Below, one piece after another: positions 1 through 7,471 of a stretch of DNA of 13,158 bases. The DNA is from WJMT01 sp964611275 (GTDB lineage: Bacteria > Acidobacteriota > Aminicenantia > Aminicenantales > Aminicenantaceae). The notes under the pieces were generated by a model. The model searched no databases. It was not told the DNA's origin and saw only the letters and a program-made list of their open reading frames with translations. The DNA lies in contig CAZSZS010000027.1 in NCBI GenBank assembly GCA_964611275.1, positions 1-13,158 of the forward strand, in the 5' to 3' direction. The position numbers and the translations under genes were made by a program. Every line of letters begins with the position of its first letter. Position 1 is the stretch's first letter.

Positions 1-74
1 CACAAGGAAATTCTTTTATAAGAAATACCTGACAGCGAATCTCCAAATCGGGATGGCATATTTCTTGCATACCC

Positions 75-96
75 TATACTGTTGGATATCCTGTAT
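75..96 (+). promoter_or_regulatory. Possible -10 element and palindromic operator ahead of padR
   Basis: TATACT at 75-80 could be a -10 element, but no convincing -35 hexamer lies 16-18 bases upstream of it. A perfect 8-bp palindrome, GGATATCC, follows at 84-91 and would overlap the transcription start. ATAC (76-79) and GTAT (93-96) also form a wider, differently centred dyad. PadR proteins usually repress their own operons from dyad operators at the promoter, so this is the natural place for one. The assignment is inference; an 8-bp palindrome alone is weak evidence. Confidence 0.25.
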
Positions 97-109
97 TAAG
101 GAGTAATGA

Positions 110-448
110 ATGATAGAAAAAGCACTCGTTGCCGCATCCACAAAACCCATTATCCTCTCCATTCTTATAAGAGGAGAAGACTACGGATATCAGATCATTC
201 AGAAAGTCAAGGATATTTCCGGAGGCAGTCTCGAATGGTCGGACAAAATGCTCTATCCCGTCCTTCACCGTATGGAAAAGGAAGGATTTCTCGTCTCCCA
301 GTGGAAGATGTCGGATGGGGGGAGGCTTCGCCGGTACTACAGGATCACTGAAAAAGGACACAGGGAACTCGATTTCGAGCGCCGTCAGTGGCAATCGGTC
401 ACCAAAGCGCTCAATACATTGTGGAAGCCCCTGCCCTCATTGGACTGA
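110..448 (+). CDS. PadR-family transcriptional regulator
   Basis: This is a 112-residue winged-helix protein of the small PadR type (usual length about 105-115). The helix-turn-helix covers roughly residues 12-62. The recognition helix carries the family pattern YPVLHRMEKEGFL (49-61), followed by the wing GRLRRYYRITEKG (71-83). The C-terminal helix (about 86-105) is the expected dimerisation helix. AAGGAG at 98-103 lies six bases before ATG 110. Another ATG at 106 is in a different frame and only two bases from the ribosome-binding site. The gene sits 26-32 bases upstream of a large permease, an arrangement common in Acidobacteriota, where PadR genes neighbour duplicated orphan permeases. It most likely represses this operon in response to an unidentified ligand. 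The family call is firm; the target and ligand are inferred. Confidence 0.9.
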   Translation: MIEKALVAASTKPIILSILIRGEDYGYQIIQKVKDISGGSLEWSDKMLYPVLHRMEKEGFLVSQWKMSDGGRLRRYYRITEKGHRELDFERRQWQSVTKALNTLWKPLPSLD

Positions 449-462
449 GCTCAACACCTCTT

Positions 463-483
463 TATTAAGGAGAAATGAAAATG
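463..483 (+). promoter_or_regulatory. Ribosome-binding site that decides the permease start
   Basis: AAGGAG at 467-472 is eight bases from ATG 481 but only two from the in-frame ATG at 475, so 481 is the better start. The stretch 463-479 matches 94-110 ahead of padR at 16 of 17 positions. Confidence 0.65.
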
Positions 484-3096
484 TTCGAACTGGAAAAAGC
501 CATTCATGATTGGAAAAAAAGCCTCTTCAGGAGCCAGAATATGGAGGAGCCTGATATAGCAGAGCTCGAATCCCATATCAGGGATGAGATTGACAGGCTC
601 TTAAAAGAGGGGCTTGATGAAGCCGCAGCCTTTCGAAAGGCTGTTAAAGATACGGAATCATCCGAATCCCTCAAAGCCGAGTATGGAAAAGTGCGGCGTC
701 TGAGAGTGTATCGCTCTTCATGGAATCCGGCCCGGCTTCTGCCTGCGTTTGCCTGGAGCCACCTGAAGATCGCTGTGCGCAAGATGAGAAAACAGAAGGC
801 CTATTCCTTCATCAACACCGTGGGCCTTGCCCTCGGAATGACTGTCTCGTTTCTTATTTTCTTCTGGGTACAGGATGAACTGGGCACCAACCGCTTTCAT
901 GAAAAAGCTGACCATCTGTTCAGGGTCAACAAAAAGTATCAAATCGGAAACGAAACGCAATACAACTCGGCAACTCCCTATGCGCTGGCCCGTTCAGCAA
1001 GGGAAAACTTTGCCGAGGTCATTGATGCGACCGGGTTCCAGCGCATAAGAGCTCTCATCAGTTTCAGCGACAAAGAAGACAGTGTTTTTTTTGAGAACCG
1101 TGTATGTCTGGTGGATTCCTCTTTTTTCAATGTCTTTACCTTTCCCCCGCTTAAAGGTGATCCTGAAAAAGCCATGACCGAACCGGATGCCATCGTCCTG
1201 ACTGAACGCACGGCTACTAAATATTTTGGCACGGAAGATCCTCTGGGAAAAATTTTGACCCTTGACCATGAAAAGGATTTTATTGTCAAGGGTGTGATAG
1301 AGGATATCCCGCCCGATTCTGACATCCGCTTCGACGTTTTCGTTCCGATCTCCAGCATGATCGATCCGGAATCACTTTCCTCCTGGGGAGACCACTATCC
1401 CTCTACATTTGTTCTTCTTCAGGACGGTTCAGTGCCTGAGGAGATAGAGAAAAAACTATCCAAGCTTATACAGGAACATCTCTCTGCAGAACAAATTTCA
1501 TTAGTGCTGCAGCCTCTCGGGGACATCCATTTGTATTCCGCAGACGGGAGCGAAGAAGGCATGAAATTTATCCGCATTTTTTCTATAGTCGCCGTCTTCA
1601 TTCTTGTCATCGCCTGTATCAACTACATCAACCTCTCTACAGCCCGGTCAGAGCGAAGGGCTAAAGAGGTTGGCTTGAGAAAAGCGGTGGGCGCCCGGAG
1701 AATGCAGATCGCCTGGCAGTTCTTTTTGGAATCAGTTCTCTTTACCTTAATAGCGCTCTGCATATCTCTCCTGCTCATCCAGATACTGGAAGGCGTTTTC
1801 CATGACCTCACGGGTAAAACACTTGCCTTTTCTGACCTAAGGCCGGGCTTTATATTGGGACTTCTCCTTATAACCGTATTTACAGGATTAGCTGCAGGTG
1901 TTTTCCCGGCTCTTGTGATGTCCTCTTTCAAACCGGTGCGAGCTTTGCGCAACGGCTTCGACCGTGTCGGGAAGAAAGCGTCCTTTCGGAAGACACTGGT
2001 GGTTATCCAGGTTTCCCTCTCCATCATTCTTCTTATCGGCATGGGCGGCATTGAGAAGCAGCTCCGGTACATACGAAAAAGAGACCTGGGTTTTGACAAG
2101 CACGGCGTTCTCTACATGAGGATGAACGGAGAAATCCAGAAGAATTACGAAGTTTTCAGGAACGAACTTCTCCAGAATCCTGATGTAGCTGCCGTAGCCA
2201 GGACTTTCCAGCCCCCGGGAGAAATGTCTGCCATCATAAGAGGGATTCGATGGCAAGGCATGGAAGCCGGCGATAGTGTTGCCTTTGGCTATATTCCTGT
2301 CGATTACGATACGCTGGACCTTCTGGGCCTGAAAATCGTTCAAGGGCGAAATTTTTCCAAAGAATTTCCCGCGGACGAATCCAGTTTTATTCTCAACGAA
2401 AACGCTGTCAAAGCAATGGGTCTGGAAGATCCCATCGGAAAACCATTTTCTATCAGCGAAGATTCTAAGGGCACGATCATCGGAGTGGTCAAAGACTTCC
2501 ACTCGATGCCCTTGAACTTCGGCATCGAACCGGTTATGATTCTGCTCGATCCGGATTTCTACAGCTTGGTCCTGGTCAAGATAAGACCCGAAGACCGCAG
2601 GGAAGCCATAAGCGGCATTGAAGCGGCCTGGAAGAAGTATTCAACGGGATTCCCTTTTGAATACCATTTTCTCGACGAGCTCTTTGCGCTTGATTACGGC
2701 CCGGAGATCCTGGCCGGGAAATTATTCCGCACTTTATCCCTGATCGCCGTTTTCATCTCCTGTCTTGGCCTGCTGGGGCTGTCAGCGTTCATATCTGAGC
2801 AGAAAACCAAGGAAATAGGAATCCGAAAAACGCTCGGTGCCTCAGCTTTGCGGGTTGTCCTGCTTTTGACAAAACAGTTCTTTTTATGGATTCTTTTGGC
2901 TAATGTCATCGCCTGGCCCATCGCCTACTTTGCAATGCGGAGCTGGCTCAACAATTACCCCTTTCGGACGACTCTCGGACTGCCTCTTTTTCTCCTGGCG
3001 GCAGCAGCCGCTCTTGCGGTCACCATGTTCACGGTCAGCTTTCAAGCGGTGAAGGCAGCCCTGGCCAATCCGGCCGACAGCCTAAGATATGAATAA
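481..3096 (+). CDS. ABC-type FtsX/MacB-like permease, duplicated, with N-terminal prefix domain; no ATPase nearby
   Basis: This 871-residue inner-membrane protein (873 if started at ATG 475) has three parts. Residues 1-75 form a charged helical cytoplasmic 'permease prefix' domain. Two tandem MacB/FtsX permease units follow. I place transmembrane helices near 110-132, 364-386, 414-436, 456-480, 505-525, 750-770, 791-819 and 831-853. Large extracytoplasmic domains lie after helix 1 and after helix 5. Each unit has the cytoplasmic signature after its first core helix: EVGLRKAVGARR starting at 396 and EIGIRKTLGAS starting at 778. The C-terminus NPADSLRYE is typical of these permeases. Relatives in Acidobacteriota are called duplicated orphan permeases because they are rarely next to an ATP-binding gene; none is visible here. 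MacB-type systems act by mechanotransmission on periplasmic substrates. The substrate here and the partner ATPase are unknown. It is co-transcribed with the upstream PadR gene. Confidence 0.88.
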   Translation: MFELEKAIHDWKKSLFRSQNMEEPDIAELESHIRDEIDRLLKEGLDEAAAFRKAVKDTESSESLKAEYGKVRRLRVYRSSWNPARLLPAFAWSHLKIAVRKMRKQKAYSFINTVGLALGMTVSFLIFFWVQDELGTNRFHEKADHLFRVNKKYQIGNETQYNSATPYALARSARENFAEVIDATGFQRIRALISFSDKEDSVFFENRVCLVDSSFFNVFTFPPLKGDPEKAMTEPDAIVLTERTATKYFGTEDPLGKILTLDHEKDFIVKGVIEDIPPDSDIRFDVFVPISSMIDPESLSSWGDHYPSTFVLLQDGSVPEEIEKKLSKLIQEHLSAEQISLVLQPLGDIHLYSADGSEEGMKFIRIFSIVAVFILVIACINYINLSTARSERRAKEVGLRKAVGARRMQIAWQFFLESVLFTLIALCISLLLIQILEGVFHDLTGKTLAFSDLRPGFILGLLLITVFTGLAAGVFPALVMSSFKPVRALRNGFDRVGKKASFRKTLVVIQVSLSIILLIGMGGIEKQLRYIRKRDLGFDKHGVLYMRMNGEIQKNYEVFRNELLQNPDVAAVARTFQPPGEMSAIIRGIRWQGMEAGDSVAFGYIPVDYDTLDLLGLKIVQGRNFSKEFPADESSFILNENAVKAMGLEDPIGKPFSISEDSKGTIIGVVKDFHSMPLNFGIEPVMILLDPDFYSLVLVKIRPEDRREAISGIEAAWKKYSTGFPFEYHFLDELFALDYGPEILAGKLFRTLSLIAVFISCLGLLGLSAFISEQKTKEIGIRKTLGASALRVVLLLTKQFFLWILLANVIAWPIAYFAMRSWLNNYPFRTTLGLPLFLLAAAAALAVTMFTVSFQAVKAALANPADSLRYE

Positions 3097-3107
3097 AATG
3101 ATTTTAT
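3093..3107. repeat. AT-only palindrome across two converging stop codons
   Basis: ATAAAATGATTTTAT is a 7-bp inverted repeat around a single central base. It contains the stop codon of the permease (3094-3096) and that of the nuclease on the other strand (3104-3106). It might act as a very weak bidirectional terminator, but the stem has no G:C pair and no proper T-run follows on either strand. Nothing better is present in the seven bases between the genes. Confidence 0.3.
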
Positions 3108-4507
3108 GAATGATCCAGGAGGAAGTCTTGTCGGTATTTGGGCACAACCACAGGCCATTCCTTTTTCTCAATAGCCTGCTGAAGGCTCAAAGAAGCCTCC
3201 TCTTCCCCGTGGGTCAAAAAAATCTTTTTCGGAGGCGCATCCAGGTTTCCGATCCATTTCAGAAGCGCTTTTCTGTCTGCATGCGCTGACAGGCTGTCCA
3301 TATATTCAATACGGGCTCTGACTTCTCTGTATCTCCCATGTATCCTTACCTGTTTTTCTCCATTGACGATATGCCGCCCTAAAGTTCCCGATGCTTGATA
3401 GCCCACGAAAAGAACCGTGTTTTCAGGCCTTGAGATGTTATGTACAAGATGGTGTTTGATCCTCCCGCCTGTGCACATTCCCGAACCAGCCATAATAACA
3501 CAGGGGCCTTTGATATCATTGATGGCTTTGGACTGTTCTCTGGTCCTTACGAGCTTGAGGCCGGGAAATTTAAAAGGAGGCTCATTGTCCTGTATGAGTT
3601 TTAATGTCTGTTTGTCGTAACATTCCTTGTGTTTCCGGAATACATCTGTCACATTAACAGCCATGGGGCTGTCTAAAAATATCTTAAGAAAAGGGATTTC
3701 ATTTTTCCTCACGAGCTTTGATAAATAAAAAAGCAAATCCTGAGCCCTCTCCACAGCAAATGTCGGTATGATCACCTTTCCTCCGGCCGAATACGTATCA
3801 TTGATTATCTTTGATATCAAAGTCTCCGGAGGGCCCGAATCCTTGTGTTCTCTATCTCCGTAGGTTGATTCCATGACCACATAATCAGCCTGCTGAAAAA
3901 CAGACGGATTCTTCACAATAGGTTTGTTCCACTGGCCTATATCCCCTGAAAATATGATCTTCTCTCTGCCCCTGTTTTCTTTAACGGTGACCTCCACCAT
4001 TGAAGAACCCACGATATGACCCGCATCATGAAAAGTGACAGTCACGTGGCTGTTCAGGGAAAAAGACGACGCATAGTCAATACTCGAGCACACTTTGAAT
4101 GAATTCCGGGCATCTTTGGCTTTATAGAGAGGCACTTCGGGATAAGGCCCTTTTCTTCCTTCTCTCTCGTGTCTTTTTCTCTTGTATTCAGCATCTTCTT
4201 CCTGGATCTTAGCTGAGTCAAGCAGCATTATTTCCAGAAGGTCCCGTGTTGCGGAAGTCATGAAAATCTTTCCTGAAAAACCTTCTTTGACGAACTTCGG
4301 GATAAGTCCTGAATGGTCCAGGTGGCAGTGGGTCAGTAAAACATAATCCACGGATCCGGGAAAAACAGCGAAAGGATTCCAATTTCTATCAAGAAATTTT
4401 CTTTCCTGGTACATCCCGCAGTCCACTAAAATATTCAGCCCTCCGGTTTCCAGAAGATAGCAGGATCCCGTAACCTGGCGGGCAGCTCCTAAGAATTTGA
4501 TTTTCAA
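3104..4507 (-). CDS. MBL-fold beta-CASP ribonuclease (CPSF73/TTHA0252-like)
   Basis: This is a 467-residue metal-dependent nuclease of the metallo-beta-lactamase, beta-CASP and RMMBL architecture. All catalytic motifs are visible: D29; the zinc motif H60-C-H62-L-D64-H65; H164 in DAGH; D189 in SGD; motif A E213 in MESTYGD; motif B around H352/H353 in GGRIKHH; motif C H409 in LSAHAD; and H433 in the last THGEEE segment. The family includes the bacterial RNase TTHA0252 and archaeal/eukaryotic CPSF73, which cut RNA, so cytoplasmic RNA processing or decay is the likely role. The start is TTG at 4507: AGGAG at 4515-4519 is seven bases upstream, and the start overlaps the previous gene's stop as TTGA. 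It is the last gene of the minus-strand cluster. The family and complete active site are clear; the RNA substrate is not known. Confidence 0.93.
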   Translation of the reverse strand: MKIKFLGAARQVTGSCYLLETGGLNILVDCGMYQERKFLDRNWNPFAVFPGSVDYVLLTHCHLDHSGLIPKFVKEGFSGKIFMTSATRDLLEIMLLDSAKIQEEDAEYKRKRHEREGRKGPYPEVPLYKAKDARNSFKVCSSIDYASSFSLNSHVTVTFHDAGHIVGSSMVEVTVKENRGREKIIFSGDIGQWNKPIVKNPSVFQQADYVVMESTYGDREHKDSGPPETLISKIINDTYSAGGKVIIPTFAVERAQDLLFYLSKLVRKNEIPFLKIFLDSPMAVNVTDVFRKHKECYDKQTLKLIQDNEPPFKFPGLKLVRTREQSKAINDIKGPCVIMAGSGMCTGGRIKHHLVHNISRPENTVLFVGYQASGTLGRHIVNGEKQVRIHGRYREVRARIEYMDSLSAHADRKALLKWIGNLDAPPKKIFLTHGEEEASLSLQQAIEKKEWPVVVPKYRQDFLLDHS

Positions 4508-4965
4508 TCCAACTCTCCTGTCTCAATCAGAGGCTTCCACCTGGCATATCTTGGAAAATACAAAAGCATAAGAACACCTGAAAGGATGACAAGGTAATAA
4601 AAATCCTTTTTGATCCCTTTCATCAGAAAGTAAACCAGTCCTAACAGTCCCGGGATCTCACACAACAGAGAAGTTATGATGTTCAGAGTCATCATTCTCT
4701 TTACGGTTCTGTCTGTTCTCCCCGGGATTGCTCTTAACTTGAACAGGCTGCTGAGCCTTCTTATAGCAAAGATGACCACTATGGTGATCCCGTAAAAGAT
4801 ATACCTCAGGGAAGACAGATATGCGTAACGGTCCCCGTAAGGTCTGAGGTTGGCTCCGAACAGTTCAACGACAGCGATGTATATCAAGAGACTTCCCATA
4901 ACAGCCAGGTGAAAATAAAGAGTAACCTGGTGTGTTCCTTTGACTTTTACAGTTAAATCATTCAT
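4504..4965 (-). CDS. Four-helix membrane protein of unknown function
   Basis: This is a 153-residue integral membrane protein that I do not recognise as a named family. Four hydrophobic helices lie near residues 15-36, 52-69, 91-114 and 121-138, joined by a basic cytoplasmic-looking loop (about 70-90, rich in Arg and Lys). Helix 3 contains CEIPGLLGLV, with a Glu (E103) predicted inside the membrane. That pattern resembles one seen in several small four-helix proteins and in ATP-synthase c-like helices, but it is too short to assign function. AAGGA lies six bases before the ATG. The gene starts 21 bases after the AlkD-like gene and overlaps the nuclease gene by four bases, so the two are probably translationally coupled. 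No signal peptide or enzyme motif is visible. Confidence 0.75.
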   Translation of the reverse strand: MNDLTVKVKGTHQVTLYFHLAVMGSLLIYIAVVELFGANLRPYGDRYAYLSSLRYIFYGITIVVIFAIRRLSSLFKLRAIPGRTDRTVKRMMTLNIITSLLCEIPGLLGLVYFLMKGIKKDFYYLVILSGVLMLLYFPRYARWKPLIETGELD

Positions 4966-4986
4966 TTGAATTCCTTTTTTGCTATA

Positions 4987-5733
4987 CTATTTTTTTGTGC
5001 TTTCGAGTAATTCCTTTCTTCTTTTTTCCGGAAATCTTTCAATGGCATATCTTAAGGTGGTCCTGGGAATGTTCTTTCCGTGTTTTAAGAGAAATCTCTC
5101 AAGACGTTCCCTGTCAGTCTTTCCTGACTCTCTGAGAAGCCATCCGTTTGCCTTTTGAATCAAATCATCTTCATCAGGGAAAAGCTTTTCTGCGATCCTA
5201 TGGACGACATCAATGAATTTGCCGCGCCTCGCCGGTTTTACAAACGTGACCGCCGCACTGCGCCTCAACCATCTGTTTTCAGAGTCAGCCCAGGTAATGA
5301 CTTCTTCTATGAGCTCAGGATAGGCCTCTATCAGAGGGCTTACAATACTGGGGCATAAGAGGTCTATGGTCGCCCAGTTGGTGCAGTGATTTTTATTGAT
5401 CCATTTCTTGATTAAATACAAATGCTCTTTGTTCAAAAAGCGGACATATCGCTCAAGGATGAGAATGCAAACAGCTTTGGCTTCCAAGTATTTATTGGGG
5501 AGCATCTGTTCACAGAGTTCGACAACCTGGTCCTGGTCCCACTGGGGTTTGATGAGAGCATAGAGTTCTCTGGCTTTTTCTCTTATCTGAGCGGCCCTGA
5601 TCCCCAGCATATAAACCTCTTCTTCGGGCTTGAAATATCTTTTCCCTCCCAGGGCTCTCTCCGGGTCTGCGCTGCTGTTAAGAGATACCATAGCCCGTTC
5701 ATATAACTCCTCGGGCTTTAAAACCGACGGCAT
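4987..5733 (-). CDS. AlkD-like DNA alkylation repair protein (HEAT-repeat glycosylase)
   Basis: This cytoplasmic protein of 248 residues is made of helical HEAT-like repeats and belongs to the DNA alkylation repair family (PF08713 type). AlkD removes cationic alkylated bases such as 3-methyladenine and 7-methylguanine without flipping them. The residues that matter in AlkD have counterparts here (numbered from ATG 5733): the NWATID segment gives W120 and D124, ENRWLRRSA gives Arg at 154-158, and NGWLLRE gives W198. Length fits the family (about 220-250). I place the start at ATG 5733. AAGG at 5743-5746 is nine bases upstream of it, whereas the longer reading begins at a TTG (5742) directly against the AAGG. 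It lies 40 bases after the peptidase gene and 21 bases before the four-helix membrane gene, in one transcription unit. The family call is good; glycosylase activity is inferred from the conserved residues. Confidence 0.85.
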   Translation of the reverse strand: MPSVLKPEELYERAMVSLNSSADPERALGGKRYFKPEEEVYMLGIRAAQIREKARELYALIKPQWDQDQVVELCEQMLPNKYLEAKAVCILILERYVRFLNKEHLYLIKKWINKNHCTNWATIDLLCPSIVSPLIEAYPELIEEVITWADSENRWLRRSAAVTFVKPARRGKFIDVVHRIAEKLFPDEDDLIQKANGWLLRESGKTDRERLERFLLKHGKNIPRTTLRYAIERFPEKRRKELLESTKK

Positions 5734-5773
5734 CGTATTCAACCTTACTTATTCATAAAAAAAAGGACGGTGA

Positions 5774-7432
5774 TCATTTTTTGAGCTTCACAGTCTCTTT
5801 TGCCAGATTCACAGGTTCCGTGAGTTTATACACAGGACAGACTAGAGTCCCTCTGCCCCACTGGGGAACGATATAACGGTCAAAGAAATTCCACACAAGA
5901 AGACCGTCATCGCTCTCAGGCTCTAACAAATAAGAAGCTACATTGGCCAGCGGTTGAGCCAGAGGTATGAACAGGCTATCGATAGGAAATTCCACCGTCT
6001 CTGTTACATATTTTCCCTTTACCGAATTCAAATGATGCCCCTGATAGGCCCTCTCCATTGACTTGAGCTCTTCAATCACAAATGTTTCGACTTCGAGCTG
6101 GACCGGTTTCGTCAGTTTTTCCACTGTGATCCCGTGAATCAGGAGATTTTTTTCGACTTCCGGCACAGGAAGGGGAATGAGATAACCATAAGGAAGTCTC
6201 ACGCTGCTTTGAGCGCCGTAATTCGCATAGAGAGGCATGGTATATGTTTTTGTAACCTCTGTCTTTCTGACTCTGGGCCACCCTCTATCTGACTTAAGGA
6301 CCTCCATCTCATATCCATGTATGGTCACTTCCTGGCCCGTTGGCTTTGATTCATATTTAGTGATAAACACATCCTCTTCTCCCGGATCAAGGCCTCTTTT
6401 TATCGTATTTTGGTCGACCTCTCTTATGAGATGCGCTATCTCTTCCTTATGATCGCAACAGAACTCCAGTATGGAATGAAAAAGCTTATGACATGAAAAA
6501 ACCCTCGTTTTGAAATCCGCATAAGGATAATTTTCATTCAGTATCCCCAGGCGGTTCCTGAGTCCTATGTAATTACTGATATATCTGGGCTCGGGACCGA
6601 TGGATCTCCATCCTTTTTCAGGCTCTTCTATGCTCATGAAATCACCGTGAGGGATGCACAGGGTATTATATTTTTCTTTGAGAATGTTATTGACTTCAGG
6701 CATGAACGTCCCGCTCATAAAATCTATCAGCGAAGAGTCTCCATTGGGATTAACCGACCAGATATAAGTGACGACTTCTTCATGATAGGAGCCGTTGTGT
6801 GTATGGCTGTCAAGAAGGACCGCAGGGTCCCACCGCATCATCACATTTTGAACCAACCCTCTGACTTCAGGACTTTCAAGCTTCAGTCCGTCTCTGTTGA
6901 GGTCAAGGTTCTGCCCGTTATGGCGGACTCCCACTCCCTTCTCCGGTCCGACCTGGTTCATCCGGTTGTTCACATCTATTTTCTCGTTCCCGTCCGGGTT
7001 GAATATGGGGGCCAACAGCAGCACGATCTTATCCAGATAAGGATGGTCATCATTCAGGAGAATATCTCTGGCTAACATCAGGGCGGCTTCCTTCCCCTCC
7101 ACTTCTCCGGCATGAATATTGGCCTGAAAATAGACCACTAGTCTATCATCATAGTTCAAATCAAGAGGAGACGCTGGGACAGGGTCGCCTATTATAAGAA
7201 GCGGTATATCTCTTCCCTCTGTACTGGTCCCTAAGATCTCCACTCTCACCAGAGAGCTTTTTTCCTGCAGCTCTCCTACGAAACCCATGACATCTTCGTA
7301 TAGGGAGGTTTCCTTGAACTCTGTTTTTTCAGGCACTGTCAGGGGCTTATCTTCGGCCTTACTTAAAGTAAAGCCTCCGGCAGCCAGAAACACAGCTAAT
7401 GCAAAAAAACTTATGAATCTTCTGTTCATCAT
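5774..7432 (-). CDS. Secreted M14-family zinc carboxypeptidase-like protein
   Basis: This is a 552-residue exported metallopeptidase. Residues 1-26 form a signal peptide (Arg at 4-5, hydrophobic core about 6-22). The M14 catalytic domain covers roughly 38-335. Zinc ligands are H107 and E110 in NIHAGE, with a third His about 100 residues later in DSHTHNG (H210, possibly H212). NLDLNRDG (175-182) matches the substrate-binding Asn-Arg pair of carboxypeptidases, and E300 in LNENYPY is the best candidate for the catalytic Glu. Residues about 340-552 look like a beta-rich extension that I cannot name. It should trim peptides or cell-wall-type amides outside the cytoplasm. AAGGA at 7437-7441 is four bases before ATG 7432 and seven before an adjacent in-frame ATG at 7429, so either may be used. 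The gene is second in the minus-strand cluster, 39 bases after the PAS gene. Confidence 0.9.
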   Translation of the reverse strand: MMNRRFISFFALAVFLAAGGFTLSKAEDKPLTVPEKTEFKETSLYEDVMGFVGELQEKSSLVRVEILGTSTEGRDIPLLIIGDPVPASPLDLNYDDRLVVYFQANIHAGEVEGKEAALMLARDILLNDDHPYLDKIVLLLAPIFNPDGNEKIDVNNRMNQVGPEKGVGVRHNGQNLDLNRDGLKLESPEVRGLVQNVMMRWDPAVLLDSHTHNGSYHEEVVTYIWSVNPNGDSSLIDFMSGTFMPEVNNILKEKYNTLCIPHGDFMSIEEPEKGWRSIGPEPRYISNYIGLRNRLGILNENYPYADFKTRVFSCHKLFHSILEFCCDHKEEIAHLIREVDQNTIKRGLDPGEEDVFITKYESKPTGQEVTIHGYEMEVLKSDRGWPRVRKTEVTKTYTMPLYANYGAQSSVRLPYGYLIPLPVPEVEKNLLIHGITVEKLTKPVQLEVETFVIEELKSMERAYQGHHLNSVKGKYVTETVEFPIDSLFIPLAQPLANVASYLLEPESDDGLLVWNFFDRYIVPQWGRGTLVCPVYKLTEPVNLAKETVKLKK

Positions 7433-7471
7433 TTCATCCTTTTTAAAAAATAGAATTATTTATATATGGTT

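Noticed and set aside
11..24. TTCTT/AAGAA inverted repeat at the left edge, as an operator or terminator of an upstream gene
   Set aside because: It is short and AT-rich, and the upstream context is outside the window. Bases 1-74 otherwise show no gene that I can support.
106..351. Alternative start ATG 106 giving an 81-codon protein
   Set aside because: It is only two bases from the ribosome-binding site and out of frame with the clear PadR protein that starts at 110.
1623..2502. Long overlapping minus-strand open frames (up to 204 codons) inside the permease gene
   Set aside because: They lie opposite a clearly conserved permease, show no recognisable domain, and have the composition of a frame shadow.
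6647..7075. 142-codon plus-strand open frame inside the M14 peptidase gene
   Set aside because: It is antisense to the zinc-binding region of a well-supported peptidase and matches no family that I recognise.
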